Of a stretch of 64,000 nucleotides of DNA, positions 28,948 through 38,041 are shown one piece after another (the stretch's first letter is position 1; each line of letters opens with the position of its first letter). Source of the DNA: Marinomonas sp. UCMA 3892. Its GTDB lineage: Bacteria; Pseudomonadota; Gammaproteobacteria; Pseudomonadales; Marinomonadaceae. Under the pieces are notes generated by a model, which worked only from the letters and a program-made list of their open reading frames with translations, made no database searches and was not told the origin of the DNA. The DNA lies in contig NZ_PTXN01000023.1 in NCBI RefSeq assembly GCF_012726345.1, positions 1 through 64,000 on the forward strand. The letters run 5' to 3'. Position numbers and translations under genes: made by a program.

Positions 28948-31359
28948 ATGCATCATTCATCAGGTCAAGATTCAAATCAACACACGCCTGGTCAGCATAA
29001 AGCCGGCTGTCAGTCAGATTCATTATGTCAGTGCCACCTTTCTAATCAATCAAAAGCTCATGATCATCAAGGGGTAAGCGGGTCTTGTTGCTCGACGTCA
29101 GGTAAAGCTTCCTCGTGTTGCTCAAGCGATAATGCGAGTCAAAAAGAAAACCAATGTTGTTCTTCTGACGACGAAGATGCCAGTGACAGAACTTCTGTCA
29201 CACAAGGGAATGGAAAACAAACTTATATCTGGCGAGTCAGCGGGATGGATTGCGCTAGCTGTGCGCGTTCTATTGAGAAGGCGGTTACTTCCGTGGATGG
29301 TGTGGTTAGCGCCAATGTGGTTTTCTCTACCGAAAAATTGCGTGTTTCTGCGGATGCTGATGTCTCGGTCAAGGTTCAGGAAGCAGTGAAAGGGCTAGGT
29401 TTTAGTTTGGCTTCTTTGGATAAAAGCGCTTCTAATAACACTAATTCAGCTCAAACTATTTCAAATCAAAACACGACTTCATGGTTTTCACGCCAGCAAT
29501 TAAGTGAATACGGTCCGATTGCGGCTTTGGCAGTGCTGATGTTATTGAGCTGGGGCATCGCGCAATTTAATCCATTATTTGGCGAAACCGCCTTTATAGT
29601 CACTACCTTGGTTGGCTTAGTGCCTATCATGAAAAAATCATGGCGGATGATGCGCAGTGGCTCGCCGTTTGCCATTGAAACTTTGATGAGTGTTGCAGCG
29701 ATAGGTGCATTATTTATTGGTGCTACCGCAGAAGCCGCCATGGTGTTGTTGCTCTTTATGATTGGCGAATGCTTGGAATCGTTTGCGGCGAACCGTGCGC
29801 GCAAAGGCGTGAGCGCTTTGATGGCTTTGTTACCAGAAGAAGCCTTAATCATCAAAAATGGTGTGCGTCAAAAAATCGCTATAGCGGATTTACGTCCTGG
29901 GGATGAAATAGAAGTATCGCCGGGTGAACGTTTGCCTGCCGATGCTGAGCTCTTGTCCGAGATGGCAAGTTTCGATGAAAGCGCGTTGACGGGTGAATCT
30001 GTACCTGTTGAACGATTACGAGATGAAAAAGTTCCAGCAGGGAGCTTGTTAGCTGATCGAGTTGTGCGACTCAAAGTAGTGTCGCAACCGGGTAATAATG
30101 CCATTGATCGAATTCTACACCTTATTGAAGAAGCGGAGGAGCGCCGAGCACCGCTTGAGCGTTTCTTAGATAAATTCAGCCGTATCTATACGCCCGTGAT
30201 TATGCTTATTTCTGTCTTGGTGATCTTGATTCCGCCTTTGGCCTTTGCTCAACCTTGGGATACGTGGATTTATCGTGGTTTAGCCTTGTTGTTGATTGGT
30301 TGTCCTTGTGCCTTGGTTATTTCGACGCCAGCGGCGATTACGTCTGGTTTGGCGGCGGCGACTCGTCGTGGTGCTTTGATTAAAGGCGGATTAGCGTTAG
30401 AGCAACTTGGTCGAATAAAAACCATTGCTCTTGATAAAACCGGCACACTTACAGAAGGTAAACCAAGTGTGACGGATGTAGTTACTTTAAACGGTTCTAA
30501 CTTTAATGATTTGTTGGCTGCTGCAGCGTCCGTTGAAATGGGGTCTCATCATCCATTGGCGAAAGCCATTGTTGATTATACAGAGCAGCAGGGGATAGCA
30601 TTAGTACATGCTGATAATCGCAAAACCTTGGCTGGTGTTGGTGTGGAAGGGGATTTTGCAGGTAGAAAAATCAAGATTAGTTCGCCAAGTAAGTTAGAGG
30701 AAGCGTTAGATGACTCTATTCAACAGGAAGTTATTCGTCTTGAGCAAGAAGGTAAAACTGTCGTTGTTGTTTTAGAAAAAGGTGAATTGTCGGGCTTGAT
30801 CGCTTTGCGGGATAGATTACGCGATGATGCTAAGGCGGCGCTTAAAGATTTAGCGGCTTTGGGAATTAATGGTGTGATGTTAACGGGCGATAATGCCCGT
30901 GCCGCAGCTGCGATTGCGGCAGAGCTGAATATAGATTATCGAGCGGATTTATTACCAGAAGATAAAGTTATGGCGGTCACTGAGTTGAATCAACAACAAG
31001 CGACAGCCATGGTGGGCGATGGTATCAATGATGCGCCAGCGATGAAGGCATCTACCATAGGTATTGCCATGGGAAGTGGCACCGACGTAGCGTTAGAAAC
31101 GGCGGATGCGGCATTGACACATAATCGCCTACAAGGCTTAGCAGAGATGATTCGCTTATCGCGTGCAACCAATGCCAATATTCGTCAGAATATCACTATT
31201 GCTTTAGGGCTAAAGGCGGTGTTTCTGGTGACGACCTTGCTGGGTATAACTGGGTTATGGTTGGCGGTATTGGCTGATTCTGGCGCAACCGCGTTGGTCA
31301 CTGCGAATGCCTTGCGATTACTGCGTAAAAAAGAATCCGCTAAAAATAGCCAGAAATAA
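28948..31359 (+). CDS. zntA: Zn/Cd/Pb-exporting P1B-type ATPase
   Basis: The 803-residue pump exports divalent soft metals. After a Cys/His-rich tail of about 90 residues (C21, C27, C29 and CC pairs at 47, 57 and 70, plus many His) comes a metal-binding domain with GMDCASCARS. Then follow the membrane Cys motif CPCALVIS, the phosphorylation site DKTGTLTEGKP, SHHPLAKAIV, and the hinge GDGINDAPAMK. The last membrane part reads VLADSGATALVTANALRLLR, with the Asp that marks Zn/Cd/Pb pumps. aggag precedes the ATG. It is expressed from a metal-sensing promoter. Confidence 0.95.
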   Translation: MHHSSGQDSNQHTPGQHKAGCQSDSLCQCHLSNQSKAHDHQGVSGSCCSTSGKASSCCSSDNASQKENQCCSSDDEDASDRTSVTQGNGKQTYIWRVSGMDCASCARSIEKAVTSVDGVVSANVVFSTEKLRVSADADVSVKVQEAVKGLGFSLASLDKSASNNTNSAQTISNQNTTSWFSRQQLSEYGPIAALAVLMLLSWGIAQFNPLFGETAFIVTTLVGLVPIMKKSWRMMRSGSPFAIETLMSVAAIGALFIGATAEAAMVLLLFMIGECLESFAANRARKGVSALMALLPEEALIIKNGVRQKIAIADLRPGDEIEVSPGERLPADAELLSEMASFDESALTGESVPVERLRDEKVPAGSLLADRVVRLKVVSQPGNNAIDRILHLIEEAEERRAPLERFLDKFSRIYTPVIMLISVLVILIPPLAFAQPWDTWIYRGLALLLIGCPCALVISTPAAITSGLAAATRRGALIKGGLALEQLGRIKTIALDKTGTLTEGKPSVTDVVTLNGSNFNDLLAAAASVEMGSHHPLAKAIVDYTEQQGIALVHADNRKTLAGVGVEGDFAGRKIKISSPSKLEEALDDSIQQEVIRLEQEGKTVVVVLEKGELSGLIALRDRLRDDAKAALKDLAALGINGVMLTGDNARAAAAIAAELNIDYRADLLPEDKVMAVTELNQQQATAMVGDGINDAPAMKASTIGIAMGSGTDVALETADAALTHNRLQGLAEMIRLSRATNANIRQNITIALGLKAVFLVTTLLGITGLWLAVLADSGATALVTANALRLLRKKESAKNSQK

Positions 31360-31723
31360 CGGTTGAAAAAAGTCGCTAGGAGGCATTAAAGAGATTTAGA
31401 GAGCATTGAAAATGAACCCTAAGTCATGAATATTTCATTTATGTTAATGAAATGGGTAAGAAAAGATTAATCCGCTTACAAAGCACTAAGTTTTGTTCTG
31501 CAAGCGCATTTTTATAGAAAGTTGGTGGTAGGATTTCGCACCTTGTGTTTGATGTTGGTCGTAGAAAGGGCGCTTTTAGTGGTTTTAAACCAATCACAAA
31601 ATGCTCACACTGCGGTTAGCCTATATCAATGTCTGATGCTGGTGAGGTGCTTTTAGTCTGTCTTTTGAGGATAGCAAGCACGTCCTATCATCCAACTATA
31701 AAATAATAGATGTTGTTTGCTTT
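31360..31723 (+). other. Intergenic region before the fucP-like gene
   Basis: The 364 bases hold no convincing gene. A dyad tggttt-t-aaacca lies at 31580-31592 and could be an operator. No clear terminator for zntA and no clear promoter could be assigned. Confidence 0.4.
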
Positions 31724-33028
31724 ATGAAAAATCAAAATACAGCTCCAGAAAAATCCTTATCTGCTCCGTTCGTTTATCCGAACATGAAAATCGCGTTTAT
31801 CTTATTGATTACCTGTTTTGCTGCATGGGGCGTTGCCGCCAATATGACAGATCCATTGGTAAAAGTGTTTAGTAAAATTTTTACCATGAGCACGTTTGAA
31901 TCCGCTTTAGTGCAGTTCGCTTATTATGGCGCGTATTTCTGTTTGGCGATTCCAGCAGCGTTTATCAATGCTCGTTACTCTTATAAAGCGGGTGTGTTGA
32001 CAGGTTTAGGCTTGGCTATTTTAGGCGCCTTAGCTTTTTATCCCGCCAGTGTTTCGATGACGTATGGTTTCTTTTTGGCTGCTTTGTTTATTTTGGCAGC
32101 AGGCTTGTCTATTTTAGAAACCTCGGCGAATCCTTTTGTGATGACTATGGGACCAGAAGGCAGTGCAGCACGCCGTTTAAACTTGGCCCAAGCCTTTAAC
32201 CCAGTTGGCACCAATATCGGTGTGTTTCTTGCGGCTACATTGATTCTTCCTAATCTAAATACGGCTTCTCCTGAAGAAAGAGCCAGCATGGCGCCAGAAA
32301 TGCTACTGAGCATTCGAGCAGATGAATTAAATAGCGTGATGACACCTTATGTCGGCATGGCGTTTGTGTTGATGATCATTTGGGCGTTTATCTATTTTAT
32401 GCGCGTACCTAAATCGGCTAACAAGGTTAATGTTGATGAGGTACAGAAGATTGATTTTGTGGCGACACTAGGACGATTACTTGCTAGAAAACAATACCGT
32501 TGGGGAGTTGTAGCACAGTTCTTTAACGTTGCTGCACAAACTTGTACTTGGACTTTTACTATCCAATATGTGCAAGAAACATTGGGTGGTACAGAAGCCA
32601 GTGCGTCTGATTATTTGCAGTATAGTTTGATTATTTTCTTAATATCGCGTTTTGTTATGACGTGGTTGATGGGCTTTTTCCGTCCTGCTGTGTTGCTAAG
32701 CATCTTGGCTTTATTAGGTACTGCTTTATGCCTATACGCTGTGATGGTGCCAGATGTAACTGGTGTTTGGGCGATAGTGTCTATTTCCGCTTGTTTATCT
32801 TTGATGTTTCCAACGATTTACAGCATTGCGTTGGACGGTCTTGGTAGTGATACGAAATTCGGTTCTGCGGGTTTGGTAATGGCTATCTTGGGTGGCGCAG
32901 TAATGCCATTGATCCAAGGCGCGACTATCGATGAGTACGGCGCTATTATTTCTTATGTTGTGCCTGCTGCTTGTTTCTTAGTTGTAGCAGCTTACGGAAT
33001 GTTCTCAGTGAAAAGCACCTCTGTTTAA
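31724..33028 (+). CDS. FucP-like sugar:H+ symporter (MFS)
   Basis: The 434-residue protein has about 12 membrane segments and matches the fucose permease group of the MFS: FAAWGVAANMTDPLVKVFSK, YYGAYFCLAIPAAFINARYS, SILETSANPFVMTMGPE and the LNLAQAFNPVGTNIGVFLAA motif. The family imports L-fucose, glucose/galactose or related sugars. The downstream sugar locus (AraC regulator, GPH symporter, GH3 glycosidase) supports a sugar role. The ribosome-binding site is weak. It ends before a strong terminator, so it is a separate transcript. Confidence 0.9.
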   Translation: MKNQNTAPEKSLSAPFVYPNMKIAFILLITCFAAWGVAANMTDPLVKVFSKIFTMSTFESALVQFAYYGAYFCLAIPAAFINARYSYKAGVLTGLGLAILGALAFYPASVSMTYGFFLAALFILAAGLSILETSANPFVMTMGPEGSAARRLNLAQAFNPVGTNIGVFLAATLILPNLNTASPEERASMAPEMLLSIRADELNSVMTPYVGMAFVLMIIWAFIYFMRVPKSANKVNVDEVQKIDFVATLGRLLARKQYRWGVVAQFFNVAAQTCTWTFTIQYVQETLGGTEASASDYLQYSLIIFLISRFVMTWLMGFFRPAVLLSILALLGTALCLYAVMVPDVTGVWAIVSISACLSLMFPTIYSIALDGLGSDTKFGSAGLVMAILGGAVMPLIQGATIDEYGAIISYVVPAACFLVVAAYGMFSVKSTSV

Positions 33029-33051
33029 TTACTGGTTAATGAATTCTAAAG

Positions 33052-33079
33052 AGCCTCGCGAATTGCGGGGCTTTTTTTT
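33052..33079 (+). terminator. Rho-independent terminator after the fucP-like gene
   Basis: agcctcgc (33052-33059) pairs with gcggggct (33065-33072) with one G-T pair across gaatt and is followed by eight T. Confidence 0.92.
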
Positions 33080-33186
33080 GTCTGTGACTTTGTACGCTTA
33101 CTTCTTTATGATTCCAGCTCACTCAAATCAATGTTGAAAAGGCTCGTGGTTGATTTTTGTTGGATCATTAAGGATGTTAGTTTGTT

Positions 33187-34086
33187 ATGTATTTATCGAA
33201 CAGAGCGGAAATATTAGAAGAAGAAAGCCGCATATTTGCTCATTCTGTGACTCAGTGTGATTTACACCATCATGATGCCCATGAATGCTTATGGGTGGTA
33301 AAAGGTCGAATTCGAGTTCAGGTGATGGATGAAATACTGCTTTTGCAGGAAGGCGATGTTTTATTTATTAATAAAGAATTGCCTCACGCCACTCAATCTA
33401 CCGAGGATGATAATTTAGTGCTTTGTCTACAGCATAACTTTGCTGGAGTGGCTCTGGATACTTGCCCAATGAAAGCATGGAGTTTGGTTCAGAAAAATAT
33501 GCTGCCAACGATTAAGCGGCTGATGGCGCATTTGTGGTGGGAGCACTACTACAAGGCGGATCATTGGCAACAGGCACAAACAAGTTTACTTGCTCAATTT
33601 GGCTTGCTGTTTGCTCGTTACTTTCCTTCGACTAATGCAATTAGAGAGGACTCTCTTGAATCTACTTTATTGATGAATGACCTGTTGCGTCAGATTACAT
33701 TGCGTTACCAAGAGCATCTATCTCTGTCCTTGTTAGCAGAGGAGCGAGGTTTGTCGGAAGCCTATTTAAGCCGGTATTTTAAAGCCAAAGTAGGCGAGAC
33801 TTTTCTACGCTATTTGACCCTTTATCGATTAGAAAAAAGCTTGTCAGATTTGGCACAGAAACCTAAAAAAGCCGTATCAGATATCGCTTTTGATCATGGT
33901 TTTCCTTCTGTAAAAGCCTTTAATATGGCATTTCGCCGAGAATATGACTGTACGCCAACGGAGTTTCGTCTTAAGCGGGAGTCGGTAAGTTTAGTGAGTG
34001 TGGGGCAAGCCTATGCGGGAGTAGATGTAGTACTTTTGAAACAACGAATTATGCCGTGGTTGGATAGGCAGTTTTTGTATCTTTAG
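33187..34086 (+). CDS. AraC-family transcriptional regulator
   Basis: The 299-residue protein has an N-terminal cupin-type sensor (CDLHHHDAHECLWVVKGRIR, then EGDVLFINKELPHATQS) and a C-terminal pair of helix-turn-helix motifs (LAEERGLSEAYLSRYFKAKV and AFDHGFPSVKAFNMAFRREY). aagga lies about 11 bases before the ATG. It lies upstream of the symporter and glycosidase genes and probably activates them when their sugar is present. Confidence 0.9.
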   Translation: MYLSNRAEILEEESRIFAHSVTQCDLHHHDAHECLWVVKGRIRVQVMDEILLLQEGDVLFINKELPHATQSTEDDNLVLCLQHNFAGVALDTCPMKAWSLVQKNMLPTIKRLMAHLWWEHYYKADHWQQAQTSLLAQFGLLFARYFPSTNAIREDSLESTLLMNDLLRQITLRYQEHLSLSLLAEERGLSEAYLSRYFKAKVGETFLRYLTLYRLEKSLSDLAQKPKKAVSDIAFDHGFPSVKAFNMAFRREYDCTPTEFRLKRESVSLVSVGQAYAGVDVVLLKQRIMPWLDRQFLYL

Positions 34087-34205
34087 TAAAAGGTGATTTT
34101 TTTTAAGGTCAAAAAACGGCTACTGAGCAGGTCAAAAATCGGATAGCACACTTGATATTAATTCCCATAATGAAGCAAAACAATAAATACAATTAAGGTT
34201 TCATT

Positions 34206-35552
34206 ATGAAGAAGTTGTCGTTTTTCGATAAGGTTAGTTATGGCTTTGGTGACTTAGCCAGTAATGTGGTGTTTACTGCTGTTGGCACCTATTTGATGTT
34301 TTTTTATACCGATGTGTTCGGGATTTCTGCAGCTCTCGTCGGGACATTATTTTTTGTTACGCGAATGTGGGATGCCATATCTGATCCAATAATGGGTATG
34401 ATAGGTGACAGAACCCAAACTCGATTTGGTAAATTTCGTCCCTATTTACTCTATGTTCCTATTCCACTGGCTATTGTTGCTGTGCTCACTTTTACGACGC
34501 CTGATATGGATGAATCCGGCAAAATCATTTGGGCATTTGTGACCTATATTCTATTGATGACACTCTATACAGCCATCAATATCCCATATTCCTCTTTACC
34601 AGCAACCATCTCGGATAGCTCAGTAGAGCGTGGTCAAATGGCTTCATTTCGCATGGTATTGGCTTTTACCGGCGCATTATTGGTCAATGCGAGCACGTTA
34701 CCGCTTGTTGAATTTTTTGGTGATGGCAATAAGCAGCAGGGCTTTCAGTACACCATGATATTGCTAAGTGCTGTCATGGTTGTAATGTTCTGGCTGTGCT
34801 TTTCTCGCGTCAAAGAGCACGTTCCAATGATCAAACAACGTTCTTCTTTGAAGGATGATTTTGCCGTGGTGATCAAAAACCGCGCTTGGTGGGTGACTAT
34901 TTTAATGGGCATCCCATTGTTTACCTTTACCATTATGCCGTTTGCCGTAGGTATGTATTATTTTACTTATATCGTAGGCGATACAAGTAAAGCTGGAATG
35001 TTCTTTACTATGGCTAGTTTAGGAATGATCGCTGGCTCGGCGTTGATGTCTCAGTTAGTGAAGCGCTATTCAAAAAGGAGTTTGGTAATTACTGGTGCCT
35101 TGTTGAGTATGTGCTGTATTAGTAATTTATATTGGGTTGACCCATCTAATATGTATTTGATCTACGCCGTTATCTTTCTTAATCAGATGTCGAAGGGGAT
35201 TGCCGCTTCTTCTTTATGGGGACTCGTTGCTGACACTGCTGATTATGTAGAGTGGAAGTCTGGTCGCCGTGTGGTTGGTTTGTCTACCAGTTCTGCGACC
35301 TTCTCTCATAAATTTGGTATGGGGTTAAGTGGCGCCTTAGTCGGTATTGGGTTGAGTTTTGCTGGTTATCAAGCAGGTGTTGAGCAAACTGCAGAGTCTG
35401 CTCAGATGATTTTACTTTTCATGAGTCTGATTCCTGCTTTTGGCGCTGGGTGTATTGCTGTTATTGCTTACTTTTATCCGATCACGCGAGAGGTAGAAGA
35501 CACAATGCAATCTGAATTACGTGCGACTCGTGAAGCGAACCGAGCAAATTAA
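34206..35552 (+). CDS. GPH-family glycoside:cation symporter
   Basis: The 448-residue protein with about 12 membrane segments matches the glycoside-pentoside-hexuronide family (MelB-like): YGFGDLASNVVFTAVGTYLM, FYTDVFGISAALVGTLF, the loop MWDAISDPIMGMIGDRTQTR and FGKFRPYLLY. It should import an oligosaccharide or glycoside with Na+ or H+. The glycosidase gene follows after 19 bases, so the pair works as import plus cleavage. Confidence 0.93.
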   Translation: MKKLSFFDKVSYGFGDLASNVVFTAVGTYLMFFYTDVFGISAALVGTLFFVTRMWDAISDPIMGMIGDRTQTRFGKFRPYLLYVPIPLAIVAVLTFTTPDMDESGKIIWAFVTYILLMTLYTAINIPYSSLPATISDSSVERGQMASFRMVLAFTGALLVNASTLPLVEFFGDGNKQQGFQYTMILLSAVMVVMFWLCFSRVKEHVPMIKQRSSLKDDFAVVIKNRAWWVTILMGIPLFTFTIMPFAVGMYYFTYIVGDTSKAGMFFTMASLGMIAGSALMSQLVKRYSKRSLVITGALLSMCCISNLYWVDPSNMYLIYAVIFLNQMSKGIAASSLWGLVADTADYVEWKSGRRVVGLSTSSATFSHKFGMGLSGALVGIGLSFAGYQAGVEQTAESAQMILLFMSLIPAFGAGCIAVIAYFYPITREVEDTMQSELRATREANRAN

Positions 35553-35571
35553 AGAATACTGAGATTTTATT

Positions 35572-37233
35572 ATGAATGAATCATTCCGTAATGCACCGTT
35601 TTTTCTGGGTGACACTGAGCTTACTTGGGTGAATACAACATATTCAGAGCTAACGTTAGAGCAAAAAGTAGGGCAACTGTTTAATCTTATTGTTAGAGCA
35701 AATTCTGCAGAAGAGTTATCTCTTATTGATACGATTCAGCCTGGTGCGGTGACTAAGTTTGTCGGGCAAGATCTTGATACCGAAGTAAAGATGATGAATC
35801 AGCTGCGCAGTCATTCTGTCATTCCGCTTTTGGTGAGTGGTGACCTTGAAGGCGGTGGCATGAGCTTTCCTTTCGGTGCTCAAGTGCCAAACCAGCTTGG
35901 TCTTGCTGGGTTGAAAGATGAGAGTGCGGTGGAATATTGTACCCAAGTGATTGCTCAAGAAGCTAAATTGCTTGGCATTAACTGGTCATTTACTCCGGTT
36001 GTTGATATCAACGCTAAGTTTCGTAGTGCTGTCGTAGGTACACGATCATACGGTAGCGATGTTGATGTTATCGAAAGTATGAGTCGCTCGAATATTACTA
36101 CTTTCCAAAAAAACGGTATTGCAGCAACGGCAAAGCATTGGCCGGGGGAGGGGTTCGACGACCGAGATCAGCATCTAGTCACCACAGTAAATCCATTAAC
36201 TATGTCCGAATGGGAGGAGCGTTATGGACGACTTTACCGTAGTGCGATTGACAATAATGTGATGTCGATTATGTCCGCTCACATTGCTTTGCCTGAATAT
36301 GTAAAGGCTCATGAGGGCAACGCAGCAGAGTGGTGGCGTCCGGCAAGTGTTAGTAAGCTGCTCAATGAACAGCTCTTGCGTGGAGAGCTGGGCTTTAATG
36401 GTTTAATTGTCTCAGATGCTACTGTGATGGCGGGTTTGAGTAGCTGGACGAAACGTGAAAACGTGGTTGCTGAGATCATTGAAAACGGTTGTGACATGCT
36501 GTTGTTTTGCAAGGACCCAGTCGAAGATTACGCTTATATGCTTAAAGCCGTGCGTGAAGGTAGAGTATCTGAAACACGTTTAGAGCAATCTGTTATGCGA
36601 ATCTTAGCGATGAAAGCCGCTTTGGGCTTGCACGAAAAGCAAGAGGAGATTAGTTCTAGTAAATTTAATGATCTGTTGGCATCGGATTACGCGGACCGAA
36701 TTCCCGAGTTGAATCGTCGCACGGTGCATTTGGTAAAAAACCGCGATGATATTTTACCAATCAATTTAGAGCGTCATCAGCGTGTGTTGGTTGTTTCTAC
36801 TGGTATTCGACATGTTTTTAGTCCTATTCCTGCGCCATTAAGTGTGGCTAACATGCTGAAAAATGAAGGCTTTGAAGTCACAGAGTTTCAAACAGGAATG
36901 GCATTAAACGTGAAAGAGTATGATTTGTTACTCTATCTTAACGCTGATGAATCTATGTTGGTGAAGTCGCATATTTATATTGATTGGATGGTACTACATG
37001 GCGGTTTTGGTAATGCCATGTATCGTCCGTGGGTCGATATTCCGACGGTAATGGTGTCTTTTGGTCATCCTTATCTTTTGTACGACGCGCCTAAAGTGCC
37101 AGTATACATTAATGCCTATAGCCCTTTATTGGAGGTTCAGAAGGCGGTCGTAGAAGGCTTGTTAGGACGGTTAAGCTTTAATTCTAATGCTGCTATTGAT
37201 CCTTTCTGTGGGTTAGAGCAACTACGTTATTGA
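35572..37233 (+). CDS. Glycoside hydrolase family 3 enzyme (NagZ-like active site)
   Basis: The 553-residue protein has no signal peptide and so acts in the cytoplasm. The GH3 barrel covers about residues 25-350: DLEGG at 91, the substrate loop AKHWPGEGFDDRDQHLVTT (Lys188, His189, and the Asp199/His201 dyad of the NagZ type), and the nucleophile Asp282 in GLIVSDATVM. A second domain of about 170 residues follows. The Asp-His dyad points to beta-N-acetylhexosaminidase or a phosphorolytic/hydrolytic relative rather than a plain beta-glucosidase. It is likely fed by the symporter encoded just upstream. Confidence 0.87.
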   Translation: MNESFRNAPFFLGDTELTWVNTTYSELTLEQKVGQLFNLIVRANSAEELSLIDTIQPGAVTKFVGQDLDTEVKMMNQLRSHSVIPLLVSGDLEGGGMSFPFGAQVPNQLGLAGLKDESAVEYCTQVIAQEAKLLGINWSFTPVVDINAKFRSAVVGTRSYGSDVDVIESMSRSNITTFQKNGIAATAKHWPGEGFDDRDQHLVTTVNPLTMSEWEERYGRLYRSAIDNNVMSIMSAHIALPEYVKAHEGNAAEWWRPASVSKLLNEQLLRGELGFNGLIVSDATVMAGLSSWTKRENVVAEIIENGCDMLLFCKDPVEDYAYMLKAVREGRVSETRLEQSVMRILAMKAALGLHEKQEEISSSKFNDLLASDYADRIPELNRRTVHLVKNRDDILPINLERHQRVLVVSTGIRHVFSPIPAPLSVANMLKNEGFEVTEFQTGMALNVKEYDLLLYLNADESMLVKSHIYIDWMVLHGGFGNAMYRPWVDIPTVMVSFGHPYLLYDAPKVPVYINAYSPLLEVQKAVVEGLLGRLSFNSNAAIDPFCGLEQLRY

Positions 37234-37534
37234 TTGATAATTAGCTTAATAAAAAGAGTCTGTGAGATTAATGTGCGCAGGCTCTTTTTTTGTTTGCTGA
37301 CTTTGTGTGCGAACTCGCTTATGATGGTCCGTTGTGGTGCAAATCCACCGCTCGAATTGGAAAGAGTGAGTGTTATAAAAACAAGGAAGGTTTCCTGCTA
37401 GAGCAAATTCCCCTTCCGTTATACTTTTTTACACACTGGAAAAATTTCTGAAGCAAGTCGTAGGTAATGAGTTTACTTACGGCTTTTTTCTATTTTAAGT
37501 AATAGGTTAGACCAAGATAAAGAATAGGTAGATT
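37234..37534 (+). other. Intergenic region before rnk, with a terminator and possible leader structure
   Basis: After the terminator at 37254-37291 about 240 bases lead to rnk. They contain a stem gtgg-tgcaaat-ccac near 37334-37348 and ggaagg (37385-37390) with ccttcc (37412-37417), which can pair. These could be a structured mRNA leader or a small RNA, but they match no riboswitch that I recognise. Confidence 0.4.
37254..37291 (+). terminator. Terminator after the GH3 gene
   Basis: aagagtctgtg (37254-37264) pairs with cgcaggctctt (37276-37286) with two G-T pairs and is followed by a T-run to 37291. Confidence 0.85.
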
Positions 37535-37948
37535 ATGATGCAAAGACCACAAATAACCATTTCATCATTAGATGCTGTGAGACTTGAGAAGATACTGGAT
37601 TCACTAAGTTATTCGCAATTCCCCAACAAAGATGATTTACAGGAGGAGATTAATCGCGCCGAAATTGTTGAGCCACGAGATATGCCTGACAATATTGTGA
37701 CGATGAATTCGACTGTAACATTTAAAGTCTTATCTTCTGAAAAGGAATTTTCAAAAACCTTAGTATATCCAAAAGATGCTAATGGCGCTGAAGACACGGT
37801 TTCAGTTTTAGCACCTGTTGGCAGCGCGTTACTTGGTCTAAAGGAAGGAGATCAAATTGATTGGCCTAAGCCAAATGGTGATGTGCTGTCGGTAGTTATT
37901 ATGAAGGTAGACTATCAGCCTGAACGTGCTGGTGAGTTCCAACTTTAG
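37535..37948 (+). CDS. rnk: Regulator of nucleoside diphosphate kinase
   Basis: The 137-residue protein belongs to the GreA/GreB-like family and resembles E. coli Rnk: RPQITISSLDAVRLEKILDS, then MPDNIVTMNSTVTFKVLSSE, TLVYPKDANGAEDTVSVLAP, VGSALLGLKEGDQIDWPKPN and DYQPERAGEFQL. It has a short N-terminal helical part and a C-terminal FKBP-like domain that binds RNA polymerase. There are two adjacent ATGs (37535 and 37538); either may be used. It is convergent with the synthetase gene. Confidence 0.92.
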   Translation: MMQRPQITISSLDAVRLEKILDSLSYSQFPNKDDLQEEINRAEIVEPRDMPDNIVTMNSTVTFKVLSSEKEFSKTLVYPKDANGAEDTVSVLAPVGSALLGLKEGDQIDWPKPNGDVLSVVIMKVDYQPERAGEFQL

Positions 37949-37984
37949 GTTTTTTGGTTGGTTAGTGATCAGTTTTTGGTAATA

Positions 37985-38024
37985 AAAATAACCCCTTGCG
38001 TTTGACGCTCGGGGTTATTTTTTT
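37985..38024. terminator. Bidirectional terminator between rnk and the glycine synthetase gene
   Basis: aaaataacccc (37985-37995) pairs with ggggttatttt (38011-38021), and the inner gcg and cgc pair as well. T-runs are present on both strands, so it serves both converging genes. Confidence 0.9.
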
Positions 38025-38041
38025 AGTCTTGCCTGATACCG

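Noticed and set aside
37330-37355. A tRNA-like T-arm (gtggtgcaaatccacc).
   Set aside because: No matching acceptor stem, anticodon arm or CCA end could be found around it.
37320-37430. Cobalamin riboswitch, suggested by the sequence ggtgcaaatcc.
   Set aside because: The other conserved parts of the B12 box are missing and the downstream gene is rnk.
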